Below, in pieces: positions 39,130 to 48,486 of a stretch of 64,000 nt of DNA. Position numbers and translations under genes: made by a program. How positions within the stretch are numbered: position 1 is the first letter of the stretch; every line of letters starts with the position of its first letter. The notes under the pieces are model-generated. The model was not told the origin of the DNA and did not search any database. It was given only the letters and a program-made list of their open reading frames with translations. Origin of the DNA: Clostridium punense (lineage in GTDB: Bacteria > Bacillota > Clostridia > Clostridiales > Clostridiaceae); assembly GCF_017874425.1 (NCBI RefSeq), contig NZ_JAGGLL010000022.1:1-64000 (forward strand), written 5' to 3'.

Positions 39130-40548
39130 TTATGCTTTCTTTCCCAAAGTCAATGTAAAAGTAAACATAACTCCATTATCTTTATTTTCAACCCATATTT
39201 CCTCATCAAATAAGGCAATAATTTTTTTCACAATGGAAAGCCCAAGTCCTGTGCTAACCTTTTGAGTTCTTGACTTATCTCCCTTGTAAAATCTATCCCA
39301 TATATGTTTTATGTCTTCCTCAGGTATAGCCGGCCCTTCGTTGAATATGGATACAAATGCTTTCTTTCCCTTACTTCTGCAAGATATAGTAACTAAACCA
39401 CCTTCATCTGCATACTTAATAGCATTATCTAAGAGATTGGTTATTACCTGCATAATTTTATCTTCATCTGCCATAGCAATAAGTTCATCCTCTTCAAAGA
39501 ATACTTGAACATTAAGCTTTTTATCTTTAACCCTTGCTTCGTTTCTAAGTATACAAAGTCTTACTACTTCATTTATGTCTAAGGCTCTCATTTGAAGCTT
39601 AAACTTTCCTGACTCTACTGCAGAAAGGTCTAGAAGCTCATTGATAAGCCTAGTAAGTCTTTGAATTTCTTCATAGGCAATTTTTAGATAGTATTCTTCT
39701 TTTTCCTTTGGAATAACACCATCTAAAATTCCGCCAATAAATCCCTTTATAGAAGTAATAGGTGATCTTAATTCATGAGATACATTAGAAAGAAACTCTT
39801 TTCTGTTTTGCTCCACCTTCTCCAAGGAATCCGCCATTACATTGAAAGATTCTGCAAATTCACCAATTTCATCGTGGGATTGAACTACAACCCTTTTATT
39901 TACATCACCTGCAGCTATTTTTCTAGCAACTACATTCATTTCCGAAATAGGGTTTACAATTATTTTTTGTATAAAATAGTAAATTACAATACTTGATACA
40001 ATAACTGCTATAACTGTAGAAACCCAAATAATTTTAAATACATTGCTTAATGATTTATTAAGAGTTGACATAGATATATTAATAATTGCAGCTCCATTAA
40101 ACTTGCTGTCTTTCCCTTTAATTGGTTCTCCTAATACATAAAATTTCTCATCAAAGTTATCATAATTGTTAAGGGTTTGAAAGTGCATTCCTTGACTCAA
40201 ATTATCTAATTGATCAACAAAAAGCTGCTTACCTATAAACCCCTTAAACTTATTAGAAGTAATCACATATACATACCCATTTCTATCAAGAAGTAGTATA
40301 TCTTCATTAATGTATCCTGAAATAAATCTCATGGAACCATTTAATTCCTCATAAGGTATTGCCCCTTCTATATACTCATTGGCAAGTCCTTCAATTATAG
40401 TAATTTGATTGCTTAACTGTTCTTTTCTATTTTTAATAAAATAATCTTGAATCCAAAAGGATAAAAAAGCCGCTATAATGGTAAGACTGATGGAAATAAT
40501 TATAGTATAAGTTATTACCATTTTAGTGAACAAGCTGTTTTTAACCAT
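39130..40548 (-). CDS. Sensor histidine kinase
   Basis: A 472-residue membrane kinase with helices at about 10-32 and 172-193 flanking an extracytoplasmic sensor region. Then come a HAMP domain (about 195-247), HisKA with phospho-acceptor His258 in SNVSHELRSPITS, and a HATPase domain (DNAIKYADEGG N-box, STGLGLSIV G2 box). The start overlaps the stop of the response-regulator gene (TAATG), giving translational coupling. Linkage to htrA suggests sensing of envelope or misfolded-protein stress, as with CssS; this is inferred from context. Confidence 0.93.
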   Translation of the reverse strand: MVKNSLFTKMVITYTIIISISLTIIAAFLSFWIQDYFIKNRKEQLSNQITIIEGLANEYIEGAIPYEELNGSMRFISGYINEDILLLDRNGYVYVITSNKFKGFIGKQLFVDQLDNLSQGMHFQTLNNYDNFDEKFYVLGEPIKGKDSKFNGAAIINISMSTLNKSLSNVFKIIWVSTVIAVIVSSIVIYYFIQKIIVNPISEMNVVARKIAAGDVNKRVVVQSHDEIGEFAESFNVMADSLEKVEQNRKEFLSNVSHELRSPITSIKGFIGGILDGVIPKEKEEYYLKIAYEEIQRLTRLINELLDLSAVESGKFKLQMRALDINEVVRLCILRNEARVKDKKLNVQVFFEEDELIAMADEDKIMQVITNLLDNAIKYADEGGLVTISCRSKGKKAFVSIFNEGPAIPEEDIKHIWDRFYKGDKSRTQKVSTGLGLSIVKKIIALFDEEIWVENKDNGVMFTFTLTLGKKA

Positions 40549-41234
40549 TATTTCACCTCGAATTTATAGCCTACACCCCAAACTGTTTCTAATTGCCAAG
40601 TATCCCCACCTGCAATTTTTTCTCTTAACCTTTTTATGTGAACATCCACTGTTCTAGAATCTCCTGGATAGTCATAACCCCAAACCTCGCATAAAAGCTG
40701 CTCTCTTGTGAAAACTCTATTTTTATTGCTTGCAAGGTAATATAAAAGTTCAAACTCCTTAGGTGGCATTTTTATTTCATTGCCTTTATAAGTTACATTG
40801 TAAGAATTTACATCAATAACCAGATTATCAAAGGATAAGGTTTCCTTATTATCTACTTCAGAAGTGTATCTTCTAAGCACTGCTTTAACCCTAGCCATAA
40901 GCTCCTTAGGCTCAAAAGGCTTAACTATATAGTCATCTGCCCCTAATTCTAGGCCTAAAACCTTGTCAAAGGTTTCTCCCTTTGCAGTTATCATAATAAC
41001 TGGAGTTTCATGCTCTTTCCTAATCCACTTTAATACATCTATTCCATCCATATATGGAAGCATTACATCTAGAAGAACTAAATCTGGTTTAAAAGCCATA
41101 AACATCTCTTGAGCTTCTCTTCCATCATTTGCAACTCTAGTTGTATAGCCTGCACTTTCTAAGTACATTTTTAACACTTCAGATATATTTTTATCGTCAT
41201 CCACAACTAATACTTTTCCAATAGTACCTTCCAT
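40548..41234 (-). CDS. OmpR-family response regulator
   Basis: A 228-residue regulator with a receiver domain (VDDDKN acidic pocket, phospho-acceptor Asp56 in LLDVMLP, Thr in MITAKG, Lys in DDYIVKPFEP). Its C-terminal winged helix has the KEFELLYYLASNKNRVFTREQLL and SRTVDVHIKRLREKI signatures. The ATG chosen has GTGGAGG 8 bases upstream; a longer frame lacks one. First gene of the RR-HK-htrA unit. A 9-bp dyad lies near its -35 region. Confidence 0.95.
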   Translation of the reverse strand: MEGTIGKVLVVDDDKNISEVLKMYLESAGYTTRVANDGREAQEMFMAFKPDLVLLDVMLPYMDGIDVLKWIRKEHETPVIMITAKGETFDKVLGLELGADDYIVKPFEPKELMARVKAVLRRYTSEVDNKETLSFDNLVIDVNSYNVTYKGNEIKMPPKEFELLYYLASNKNRVFTREQLLCEVWGYDYPGDSRTVDVHIKRLREKIAGGDTWQLETVWGVGYKFEVK

Positions 41235-41306
41235 TTTAAATCCTCCACTCAAATAAAAAATTTTATACAAACTTAACACTATCTTCTATTTTACACCATT
41301 TTTACT

Positions 41307-41327
41307 TTGTATTATATAATAATACAA
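41307..41327. promoter_or_regulatory. Dyad operator candidate of the RR-HK-htrA unit
   Basis: TTGTATTAT ATA ATAATACAA, a perfect 9-bp inverted repeat 73-93 bases upstream of the response-regulator start. A TGTAAAAT -10-like element downstream would place the dyad over the -35 region, as expected for autoregulation. Confidence 0.45.
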
Positions 41328-41380
41328 AACAAATTTGAGAAATTTTCTGTAAAATTAATATAATTTACAAAATATTTATA

Positions 41381-41420
41381 AAAAACATGGGCTACAACTA
41401 ATGCAACCCATGTTTTTTTA
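41381..41420 (-). terminator. Terminator beyond prs
   Basis: AAACATGGGTTGCA...TGTAGCCCATGTTT stem; AAACATGGG / CCCATGTTT perfect. It lies between prs and the response regulator on the minus strand. Confidence 0.75.
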
Positions 41421-41433
41421 TAAATATAAGCTT

Positions 41434-41526
41434 CCATTATGAAAACCCATTCTATTCATCTAAAAGAGCCCTAAGGAAACTATGATAGTTTATACTCATA
41501 AATTAAGTCTTAATCTTTGTTTCCCA
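41434..41526 (-). repeat. Family-2 two-hairpin repeat (copy 5)
   Basis: The minus strand reads GGGAAACAAAGATTAAGACT...ATAGTTTCCTTAGGGC, then GATGAATAGAATGGGTTTTCAT. It is one of the clearest copies and lies 18 bases past the prs stop. Confidence 0.6.
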
Positions 41527-41543
41527 TATATATTTCAAAATTC

Positions 41544-42500
41544 TTAATCAAATAATTTACTTACAGATACATCTTCATAAATTCTCTTAATTGCTTCTGC
41601 AAAAATTGGAGCTACAGATAAAATTTTGATTTTATCTATTGCTTTTTCTTCTGGTAAATGAATTGTATCAAGCATTACTAATTGTTTTATAGCTGACACT
41701 TCTATTCTTTCAATAGCAGGGCCTGATAGCACAGCATGAGTACAGCAAGCATAAACTTCCTTAGCTCCCATTTTAACTAGTGCATTAGCTCCGTTACAGA
41801 TAGTTCCAGCTGTATCAATCATATCGTCTATTAAGATAACTCTCTTACCTTTAATATCTCCTATAACATTCATTACCTCTGCAACGTTTGCTTTTGGTCT
41901 TCTCTTATCTATAATTGCTATTGGTGCATTTAATCTATCAGCAAATTTTCTAGCTCTAGTTACACTTCCAAGGTCTGGAGAAACAACAACTACATCATCT
42001 TGATCAGCAAAGCCACTCTCTACAAAGTAATTACTTAGTATTGGTGCTCCCATTAAGTTATCTACTGGAATGTTAAAATAACCTTGAATTTGAGCTGCAT
42101 GTAAATCCATAGTTAAAACTCTGTCAGCTCCAGCAGCAGTAATTAAGTCAGCTACTAACTTAGCAGTGATTGGATCTCTTGCCTTAGCTTTTCTATCTTG
42201 TCTTGCATAGCCATAATAAGGCATAACTGCTGTAACTCTTCCTACAGATGCTCTTTTAAACGCATCAATCATTATTAATAACTCCATTAAGTTATCATTA
42301 ACTGGCGCACTTGTTGGTTGAATTACAAACACATCAAGTCCTCTAACAGTTTCCGCAATATTTACAGATATCTCTCCATCACTAAAAGTCCCAACTTGAG
42401 ATTCACCAATTTTAAGTCCTAATCTGTCTGCAATGTCCTGAGCTAGCTTTGGGTAAGAGTTACCTGTGAAGATTTTAATGTTTTTTCCATGAGTTATCAT
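41544..42500 (-). CDS. prs: Ribose-phosphate pyrophosphokinase
   Basis: Makes PRPP from ribose 5-phosphate and ATP for purine, pyrimidine, NAD, His and Trp synthesis. The 318-residue protein is canonical: [35 protein letters not shown] for the flexible loop, [11 protein letters not shown], and the PRPP loop [29 protein letters not shown] precedes the ATG. It lies directly after glmU in the purR-spoVG-glmU-prs order. Confidence 0.97.
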   Translation of the reverse strand: MITHGKNIKIFTGNSYPKLAQDIADRLGLKIGESQVGTFSDGEISVNIAETVRGLDVFVIQPTSAPVNDNLMELLIMIDAFKRASVGRVTAVMPYYGYARQDRKAKARDPITAKLVADLITAAGADRVLTMDLHAAQIQGYFNIPVDNLMGAPILSNYFVESGFADQDDVVVVSPDLGSVTRARKFADRLNAPIAIIDKRRPKANVAEVMNVIGDIKGKRVILIDDMIDTAGTICNGANALVKMGAKEVYACCTHAVLSGPAIERIEVSAIKQLVMLDTIHLPEEKAIDKIKILSVAPIFAEAIKRIYEDVSVSKLFD

Positions 42501-42577
42501 TATGTATAGTCCTCCTATTTGTTTTTATTTCCTTTCCCTATGTAAACCAAGCAGGGGAACCTAATCCCCGCTATTTT

Positions 42578-43948
42578 TTATCTTTTATTATACTTATCAT
42601 AGACCCAGTTTTCTTTGTTAACCTGTTTTGCTCTTGCAATGGCAAGGGAGCCTTTAGGTACCTTGTGAGTAATTGTAGAGCCTGCTCCGATATAAGTATC
42701 ATCTTCTAAAACTACTGGAGATACAAGGTTTGAATTACATCCAATAAATACCTTGTTTCCTATAACTGTTTTATTCTTATGCTTACCATCATAGTTTACA
42801 ATTACTGTACCACAACCAAAGTTGCAATCGGTGCCTACTTCTGCGTCTCCTATATAAGTTAAGTGTGATACCTTTGTACCATCTCCTATAGTGGATTTCT
42901 TAATTTCTACGAAGTCCCCTATCCTTGCATTTTTACCAATATTAGAATCTGGTCTTATATATGCAAAAGGACCTACTGTAGTATTCTCTCCAATATTGCT
43001 ATCTAGAACTACTGAATTTTGCACTGTAACATTGCTCTCAATAACAGAATTATCAATCCTGTTATTTGGATATAAGGTACAACCATCTTTAATTACTGTA
43101 TCTCCTTGAAGTACATTTCCTGGATAAATAACAGTATCTCTTCCTATTTTTACGTTCCAATCTATATAAGTAGATTTTGGATCAATGATTATTGCTCCAT
43201 TTTCCATATGCTTCTTGTTGATTCTTTCTCTCATAATAATTTCTGCTGTTGCTAATTCTACCTTTGAATTTACTGCAGTAATTTCCTCTACTGGTACATC
43301 TATTGCTCCAACCTTTTTACCCTCTTTTTTAAGAATCTCTATTACATCAGTTAAATAGTATTCCCCTTGATTGTTGTTGTTATTAAGTTTTGATAGAGTA
43401 TTTAAAAGGTTTTGGATATCAAAACAATACATACCTGAGTTAATTTCCTGAACTTTTACTTCTGCAGGAGTACAATCTTTAAACTCTACTATCTTCTCCA
43501 CTTCTCCATTGGCGTTTCTGATAATTCTACCATATTTTGCAGGCTCTTCCATAATAGAAGTTAAAATTGTAGCACTATACTCACCTTCTTCATGAAAATT
43601 CACTAGGTTACCTACAGTACTTTCAGTAATAAGTGGACCATCTCCTACAAAAATTGCTACGGAACCACTTTTTCCTTTTAAAAATTCTTCTGCACACATT
43701 ACTGCGTGGCCAGTGCCTAATTGGTCTTCTTGAACAGAATAACTAATATTCCTGCTCTTAGTACCTTTTCTTACCTTTTCTGCACCTTTACCAATTACTA
43801 CATTTACATCTTCTATATTGCAACTTCTTATATTATCTATTACATGGTTTATCATTTCCTTACCACACACTTTGTGTAGTACCTTTGGTGTATCAGAATT
43901 CATTCTTTTTCCTTCACCAGCTGCTAAAATAATAGCACATTTATACAA
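42578..43948 (-). CDS. glmU: Bifunctional GlmU (uridyltransferase / acetyltransferase)
   Basis: Makes UDP-N-acetylglucosamine for peptidoglycan: the C-terminal half acetylates glucosamine 1-phosphate and the N-terminal half adds UMP. The 456-residue protein begins at a TTG codon with AGAGGTG six bases upstream; the open frame continues 45 codons further without family similarity. The N-terminal [18 protein letters not shown] is the nucleotide loop, followed by the left-handed beta-helix hexapeptides (about 250-440). Length agrees with the family. Confidence 0.97.
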   Translation of the reverse strand: MYKCAIILAAGEGKRMNSDTPKVLHKVCGKEMINHVIDNIRSCNIEDVNVVIGKGAEKVRKGTKSRNISYSVQEDQLGTGHAVMCAEEFLKGKSGSVAIFVGDGPLITESTVGNLVNFHEEGEYSATILTSIMEEPAKYGRIIRNANGEVEKIVEFKDCTPAEVKVQEINSGMYCFDIQNLLNTLSKLNNNNNQGEYYLTDVIEILKKEGKKVGAIDVPVEEITAVNSKVELATAEIIMRERINKKHMENGAIIIDPKSTYIDWNVKIGRDTVIYPGNVLQGDTVIKDGCTLYPNNRIDNSVIESNVTVQNSVVLDSNIGENTTVGPFAYIRPDSNIGKNARIGDFVEIKKSTIGDGTKVSHLTYIGDAEVGTDCNFGCGTVIVNYDGKHKNKTVIGNKVFIGCNSNLVSPVVLEDDTYIGAGSTITHKVPKGSLAIARAKQVNKENWVYDKYNKR

Positions 43949-44312
43949 TCTCAACACCTCTTTAACGAATAATATATAGCATTGTATCCAAATTATTAGC
44001 CATGAACATATATAACATACTTCTTTATTATATTTTATGTGACAAACTTTTTCAATAACTGGAGGCTTTATTAGAAAATTCAATTAACAGTGGCTTAATT
44101 TTATTTTGTTCGTATTACTTTCAAATTTGAATAAGTAAGAACTAAAAGTCAAGAGAAAATAAGTATTAAGTAATAAGTACTAAGTAAGAGTAAATACTTA
44201 AAAAGCACGGCTAAAACCCATACACAACTTTTTCAATTTTATCCATAACATTGCTTTTTCACTTTTCCTCTTAACTCCTTTTTTCTTGTTCAATTATCTT
44301 GATTATTGAACA
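43949..44312. other. Intergenic region between spoVG and glmU
   Basis: About 365 bases with no gene. It contains TTTTGTTCGTATTAC (about 44105-44119), similar to one half of the PurBox candidate at 12.5 kb but unpaired, and short direct repeats of the type AAGTAYTAAGTAA (about 44160-44205). The glmU-prs promoter should lie here. Confidence 0.4.
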
Positions 44313-44343
44313 ATAAAAAAAGGAGATGAACACTCCTTTTTTC
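44313..44343 (-). terminator. Terminator of spoVG
   Basis: AAAAAAGGAGTGTTCATCTCCTTTTTTT on the minus strand, immediately after the stop codon. Confidence 0.85.
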
Positions 44344-44631
44344 TTAGTTTCCTATTTCATCTACTAAAGGCTCATCATTCTTAACTTTCTCATACTCATC
44401 AAGAATTGCCTTTTGTATTTTCTCTCTAGTTTCAGTATTGATTGGATGTGCTATGTCCTTAAATTCTCCATCTGGAGTCTTTCTGCTTGGCATAGCGATA
44501 AAATTTCCATTTTGTCCTTCTATAACTTTTATATCGTGAACAACAAATTCATTATCTAAAGTTATAGACACGATAGCTTTCATCTTTCCTTCGCTAGCTA
44601 TCTTTCTTATTCTTACATCAGTAATTTGCAT
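44344..44631 (-). CDS. spoVG: SpoVG, RNA/DNA-binding regulator
   Basis: Small conserved regulator that binds nucleic acids and affects septation and sporulation. The 95-residue sequence [19 protein letters not shown] ... [28 protein letters not shown] is canonical. The ATG five codons inside the open frame is chosen because TTGGAGGTGGG lies 5 bases before it. A full sigma-H promoter match lies upstream. Confidence 0.97.
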   Translation of the reverse strand: MQITDVRIRKIASEGKMKAIVSITLDNEFVVHDIKVIEGQNGNFIAMPSRKTPDGEFKDIAHPINTETREKIQKAILDEYEKVKNDEPLVDEIGN

Positions 44632-44662
44632 GTATCCCACCTCCAAGATGTTGTTGACTTAC

Positions 44663-44691
44663 TTATTCTCCATTTCCAATGAAAATCCTTC
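44663..44691 (-). promoter_or_regulatory. Sigma-H promoter of spoVG
   Basis: GAAGGATTT (44683-44691), 11-base spacer, GGAGAATAA (44663-44671) fits RNAGGAWWW-N11/12-RNNGAATWW at every defined position. It ends about 30 bases upstream of the spoVG start. Bacillus spoVG is the classical sigma-H target. Confidence 0.8.
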
Positions 44692-44969
44692 TAATATTCT
44701 GAAAAATTTAATATTTTAAGTCAATTTACCACATAAATTTATCGACATTTATGCAATATTATTCCATAACACGTTTTCTTTTGCCTTTCCTATCAAAAAA
44801 TGTATATATTTTTTATTTATATAAGTTGCATTATTAATTTAAAGTCATAAAACCTCTCTAACGCAACTTAAACTTAAGTTATCTACTAACACCTAAGTAT
44901 TGATTTAGATAATTCTTATGAAGCTATTTCCTTTAATAAAAACCGTTCTTTTCTCTCCCGCCCCAAACT
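44692..44969. other. Intergenic region downstream of purR
   Basis: About 280 bases of AT-rich DNA; nothing recognised apart from the hairpin that follows purR. Confidence 0.4.
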
Positions 44970-45024
44970 AAAAGGGAACTTAAGCAGAATTATACATAAA
45001 GTAAATTCTGCTTAAGCTCCCTAT
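44970..45024 (-). terminator. purR terminator, related to family 2 (copy 6)
   Basis: AGGGAGCTTAAGCAGAATTT ... AATTCTGCTTAAGTTCCCT forms a stem of about 18 bp starting 5 bases after the purR stop, followed by TTTTAG. The GGGAA/TTCCC ends resemble family 2, but the pairing is much more perfect. Confidence 0.7.
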
Positions 45025-45026
45025 AA

Positions 45027-45851
45027 TTATGCATCTTTAGCCGGACTAACTATGGCCATTCCCTCTTCATCTATTCCTGAAAACTCCACTAAGGAAACGT
45101 AATCTTTTACAAGTTTATCCTTCATTTCTACATTGTCAATTAAAAAGCCACAACCTAAAAGTTCGCTGTCGAATTCGTTTAACAACTCTTTTATGCCCTT
45201 AGCTGTTCCTCCTGCTCTCATAAAATCATCAATAAAAATACACTTGCTGTTTTTATTCATTGATTTTCGTGAAAGAGACATAGTTTGAAGTCTATTACTT
45301 GAACCTGATACGTAATTAATACTTACTGTAGTTCCTTCTGTAAACTTAGTGTCATGTCTTACTGTAACTAGCTGTATTCCTAATTGTTTTGCTACTTCAT
45401 AAGCAAGTGGGATACCTTTAGTTTCTATAGTAACAACATAATCCACCTCTAAATGCGAAAACTTTGAAGCTAGTGCTACCGCTGCATTGTGTATTAGCTG
45501 TGGATTGTAAGCAATGTCTGTAATATATAAAAAGTTTCCTGGAATCACTCTCCACTTTTCTCTAAGTGCATTGCAAAGCTCCTCTAAAAGTCCGTCTTTT
45601 TCATTATCTGATATGTTATTTATAAACTTAACACCACCGGCAGCTCCTGCTACGGTTTCAACCTTTCCCATAGATAACTCTTCTAATATTTCTCTAACTA
45701 TTACTATATCTTCACTAACTGTTGATTTTGCAGCATTAAACAATTCTGTAAAAGTACTCAAATTCACTACTGTATTAGGGTTCTCTGTTAAAATCTTAGT
45801 AATTCCAACTACCCTTTCATTCCTGCTAAATTTATCCTTATCTTTTCCCAT
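45027..45851 (-). CDS. purR: PurR, purine operon repressor (phosphoribosyltransferase fold)
   Basis: PRPP-responsive repressor of purine genes in Gram-positives. The 274-residue protein has an N-terminal winged helix (about residues 5-75, NERVVGITKILTENPN) and a C-terminal type I phosphoribosyltransferase domain, with the PRPP loop CIFIDDFMRAGGTAKG. The ATG of MGKDKDKF is chosen over an upstream TTG that has no ribosome site. It heads the purR-spoVG-glmU-prs group; Bacillus yabJ is absent between purR and spoVG. Confidence 0.95.
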   Translation of the reverse strand: MGKDKDKFSRNERVVGITKILTENPNTVVNLSTFTELFNAAKSTVSEDIVIVREILEELSMGKVETVAGAAGGVKFINNISDNEKDGLLEELCNALREKWRVIPGNFLYITDIAYNPQLIHNAAVALASKFSHLEVDYVVTIETKGIPLAYEVAKQLGIQLVTVRHDTKFTEGTTVSINYVSGSSNRLQTMSLSRKSMNKNSKCIFIDDFMRAGGTAKGIKELLNEFDSELLGCGFLIDNVEMKDKLVKDYVSLVEFSGIDEEGMAIVSPAKDA

Positions 45852-46167
45852 GGCTATACAAAACCTTTCCAATCTTTATTATTGTTTTATACGAAGAGAA
45901 TCATAATTAATATTCATCTTATATCTAACCATACCTTGATTCTCACAAGGCTTTTTATAATGAAAAAATAAAATTTCATTACTAAAGCCTATATATAAAT
46001 AAAAATATTCCTATTTGTTGTTTAGCTAATTAATTATTGCGAATATCCTAAATGTTCATTACCTATTTTATAGTTTTTTCCTTCACTTTACAATTACTTT
46101 CGAAAAGTATATTTTAAATTTATTATGTACTTAAGTACTAGGATATAAACCTGAACTTATTTATTTT
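45852..46167. other. Intergenic region upstream of purR
   Basis: About 315 bases, AT-rich. No PurBox-like pair could be found that would indicate autoregulation. No gene. Confidence 0.4.
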
Positions 46168-46218
46168 TAGTAAAAGATGGCTACCTGAAGATATATCTTT
46201 AGATAGCCATCTTTTACC
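46168..46218. terminator. Long hairpin between opp operon and purR
   Basis: TAAAAGATGGCTA ... TAGCCATCTTTTA, a perfect 13-bp stem whose loop CTGAAGATATATCTTTAG pairs again. The arms end in A and T runs, so it could terminate in either direction. Confidence 0.6.
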
Positions 46219-46239
46219 TATACAAAATTTCATCTTTAT

Positions 46240-46334
46240 ATGAAACCAAAATTAAGACTTAACATACACCTTGAACTCACCTTGGTTCCCTTAAAACCTA
46301 TATAAAATGAAGCATACAATCCTTTATTTCATGC
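46240..46334 (+). repeat. Family-2 two-hairpin repeat (copy 7)
   Basis: GAAACCAAAATTAAGACTTAA ... CCTTGGTTCCCTTAAAACC then AAAATGAAGCATACAATCCTTTATTTCATGC. Both hairpins are intact; plus orientation. Confidence 0.6.
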
Positions 46335-46382
46335 TTTTTATCTTAAATATACTTTTTATTAAATAATGAACAAGTTCATTTT

Positions 46383-46490
46383 GTTAACAACTTTGGAAGC
46401 AGCTTTTAACTGCCACCAAAGTACATTTTCTAGGCTCAGCAACTGCCACTTTAGAGGATGGCAGACTTGAAGCATCCAAAATGTTGTTAA
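46383..46490 (-). other. Structured 3' element after oppF
   Basis: GTTAACAACTTTGGAAGC (46383-46400) pairs with GCATCCAAAATGTTGTTAA (46472-46490) to close a domain of about 108 bases. Inside it are two direct copies of AACTGCCAC and further short stems. The outer arm contains the oppF stop codon. No T run follows. Function unknown. Confidence 0.45.
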
Positions 46491-47455
46491 AGTATATGGC
46501 AAGCCACATAGTGGTCTTTCTCTATTTCTCTAAGTTTCGGAAGTTCTTCACTACAAATCTTTTTCGCATATTTGCATCTTGGTGCAAATCTACACCCTGG
46601 TTTTGGATTTATGGGGCTAGTTACTTCCCCCTCTAAAGGTATTTGAACCTTAGATTTCCCCACTATTGGGTCTGCAATTGGGATAGCAGATAGTAAGGCT
46701 TGAGTATATGGATGAAGCGGCCTTTCGTATAAGTCATTACTTCCACCTAGTTCAACTAAAGTTCCTAGATACATAACTCCTACCCTATCAGATATATGCC
46801 TTACCATAGATAGGTCATGAGCAATAAAAAGGTAGGTTAAGCCCATTTCCTTCTGTAAATCTATTAGTAGGTTTACTACTTGAGCTTGAATGGAAACATC
46901 TAGGGCTGAAATAGGTTCATCACACACTATAAACTCTGGGTTTATGGCAAGAGCTCTAGCTATACCTATCCTTTGCCTTTGTCCTCCTGAAAACTCATGA
47001 GGAAATCTTTGAGCATGCTCAGAATTTAAGCCAACCTTATCTAGCATTTCTTGTATTTTATCTGTTCTTTCTTTACCCTTGTAAAGTCCATGAATGTCAA
47101 TTCCTTCAGCTATTATATCACCAACTGTCATTCTAGGATTTAGTGATGCATAGGGATCTTGGAATATTATTTGAGCTTTCTTTGAGAAACTTCTAAGTTC
47201 CTTAGGATTAAGAGAATGAATATCTCGTCCCTCATAGATAACCTCTCCACCAGTGGCAGAATATAGTCCTAAAATAGTCTTTCCACAGGTGGTCTTCCCA
47301 CAACCGGACTCCCCTACTAGTCCTAAAGTTTCACCTTTTCTTATATAAAAGCTTACATCATCAACGGCATTTAGTGTAGCTTTTCTTCCAACCTTAAAAT
47401 ACTTCTTTAGATTTTTAACTTCTAACAATATATCATTAGGCTTTTTATCTTCCAT
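46487..47455 (-). CDS. oppF: Oligopeptide ABC transporter ATPase OppF
   Basis: One of two ATPases of the Opp peptide importer. The 322-residue protein has Walker [10 protein letters not shown], signature FSGGQRQRIGIARAL, Walker B FIVCDEPISALD, and the C-terminal oligopeptide-transporter extension with four cysteines (PGCRFAPRCKYAKKIC ... ACHI) that bind an iron-sulfur cluster in this family. Its start overlaps the oppD stop (TAATG). Last gene of the operon. Confidence 0.95.
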   Translation of the reverse strand: MEDKKPNDILLEVKNLKKYFKVGRKATLNAVDDVSFYIRKGETLGLVGESGCGKTTCGKTILGLYSATGGEVIYEGRDIHSLNPKELRSFSKKAQIIFQDPYASLNPRMTVGDIIAEGIDIHGLYKGKERTDKIQEMLDKVGLNSEHAQRFPHEFSGGQRQRIGIARALAINPEFIVCDEPISALDVSIQAQVVNLLIDLQKEMGLTYLFIAHDLSMVRHISDRVGVMYLGTLVELGGSNDLYERPLHPYTQALLSAIPIADPIVGKSKVQIPLEGEVTSPINPKPGCRFAPRCKYAKKICSEELPKLREIEKDHYVACHIL

Positions 47456-48474
47456 TACTCAACACCCCCTGGTCTAAGTGGAGATTCTACCTTTGGAGCC
47501 TTTGGATGCATAAGCCAGCAGGACACTGCGTGAGTATCGCTAAGCTGTGTTGACTGAGGCATCTCTTCAAGACAAGCCTCCATACAATAATTACATCTTG
47601 CTGCAAAAGGACATCCAACTGGTGGCTTTAATAGGTCTGGTGGTGTTCCACTAATTGAATATAGTGAAGCTTTGTTCTTTGAATTTAACTGTGGTGCTGA
47701 TTTTATAAGCGCCCAAGTATAAGGATGTTTAGAATTAAAGAATATTTCCTCTGTAGTACCACTTTCAACTATAAGCCCTGAATACATAACCTGCACTCTA
47801 TCTGCCACAGTAGCAACCAAGCCCAAGTCATGAGTAATCATTATTATTGAAGTTCCAAACTTATTTTGAAGATCCTTCATAAGCCCCATTATTTGTGCTT
47901 GTATAGTAACATCTAATGCTGTAGTAGGTTCATCTGCAATTAATATTTTAGGATTGCAGGCAAGAGCTATAGCTATGGATACTCTTTGTCTCATTCCTCC
48001 TGAGAATTGATGAGGATACTGATTTGCTCTCTTTTCAGCATTAGGTATTCTAACTAGCTCAAGGATTTTTACAGCTTCTTTTAAAGCCTCATTTTTACTT
48101 AAACCTCTATGAATTATCAAACTCTCTGCAATTTGATGACCTATTTTAGTAGTTGGATTTAAAGAGGTCATAGGGTCTTGAAATATCATACTTATTTCGC
48201 CACCTCTTAAATCAGTGAGTTCTCTTTTACTCATTTTAAGTATATCTTTTCCGTCAAAATTAATCTCTGATCCCTTTTTGATTTCCCCTGGCGGAGTTTG
48301 AATTAATCTTAAGATAGCCTTTGAAGTAACTGTTTTCCCGCAGCCTGACTCTCCAACTATAGCTAAAGTCTCAGCTTTATCTAAATGAAAGCTTATCCCT
48401 CTTACAGATTGAACCTCTCCAGCATAGGTATGATAAGAAACCTTTAAATTATTAACTTCTAATAACTTTTCCAT
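47455..48474 (-). CDS. oppD: Oligopeptide ABC transporter ATPase OppD
   Basis: Partner ATPase of OppF. The 339-residue protein has Walker [15 protein letters not shown], signature [15 protein letters not shown], Walker [13 protein letters not shown], and the Cys-rich C-terminal region [30 protein letters not shown] precedes the ATG. It follows oppC by 12 bases. Confidence 0.95.
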   Translation of the reverse strand: MEKLLEVNNLKVSYHTYAGEVQSVRGISFHLDKAETLAIVGESGCGKTVTSKAILRLIQTPPGEIKKGSEINFDGKDILKMSKRELTDLRGGEISMIFQDPMTSLNPTTKIGHQIAESLIIHRGLSKNEALKEAVKILELVRIPNAEKRANQYPHQFSGGMRQRVSIAIALACNPKILIADEPTTALDVTIQAQIMGLMKDLQNKFGTSIIMITHDLGLVATVADRVQVMYSGLIVESGTTEEIFFNSKHPYTWALIKSAPQLNSKNKASLYSISGTPPDLLKPPVGCPFAARCNYCMEACLEEMPQSTQLSDTHAVSCWLMHPKAPKVESPLRPGGVE

Positions 48475-48486
48475 ATGTGTACCCCC

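Noticed and set aside
44105-44119. TTTTGTTCGTATTAC as a PurR site before glmU-prs
   Set aside because: There is no inverted CGAAC partner at the required distance, so it is a lone half-site and likely chance.
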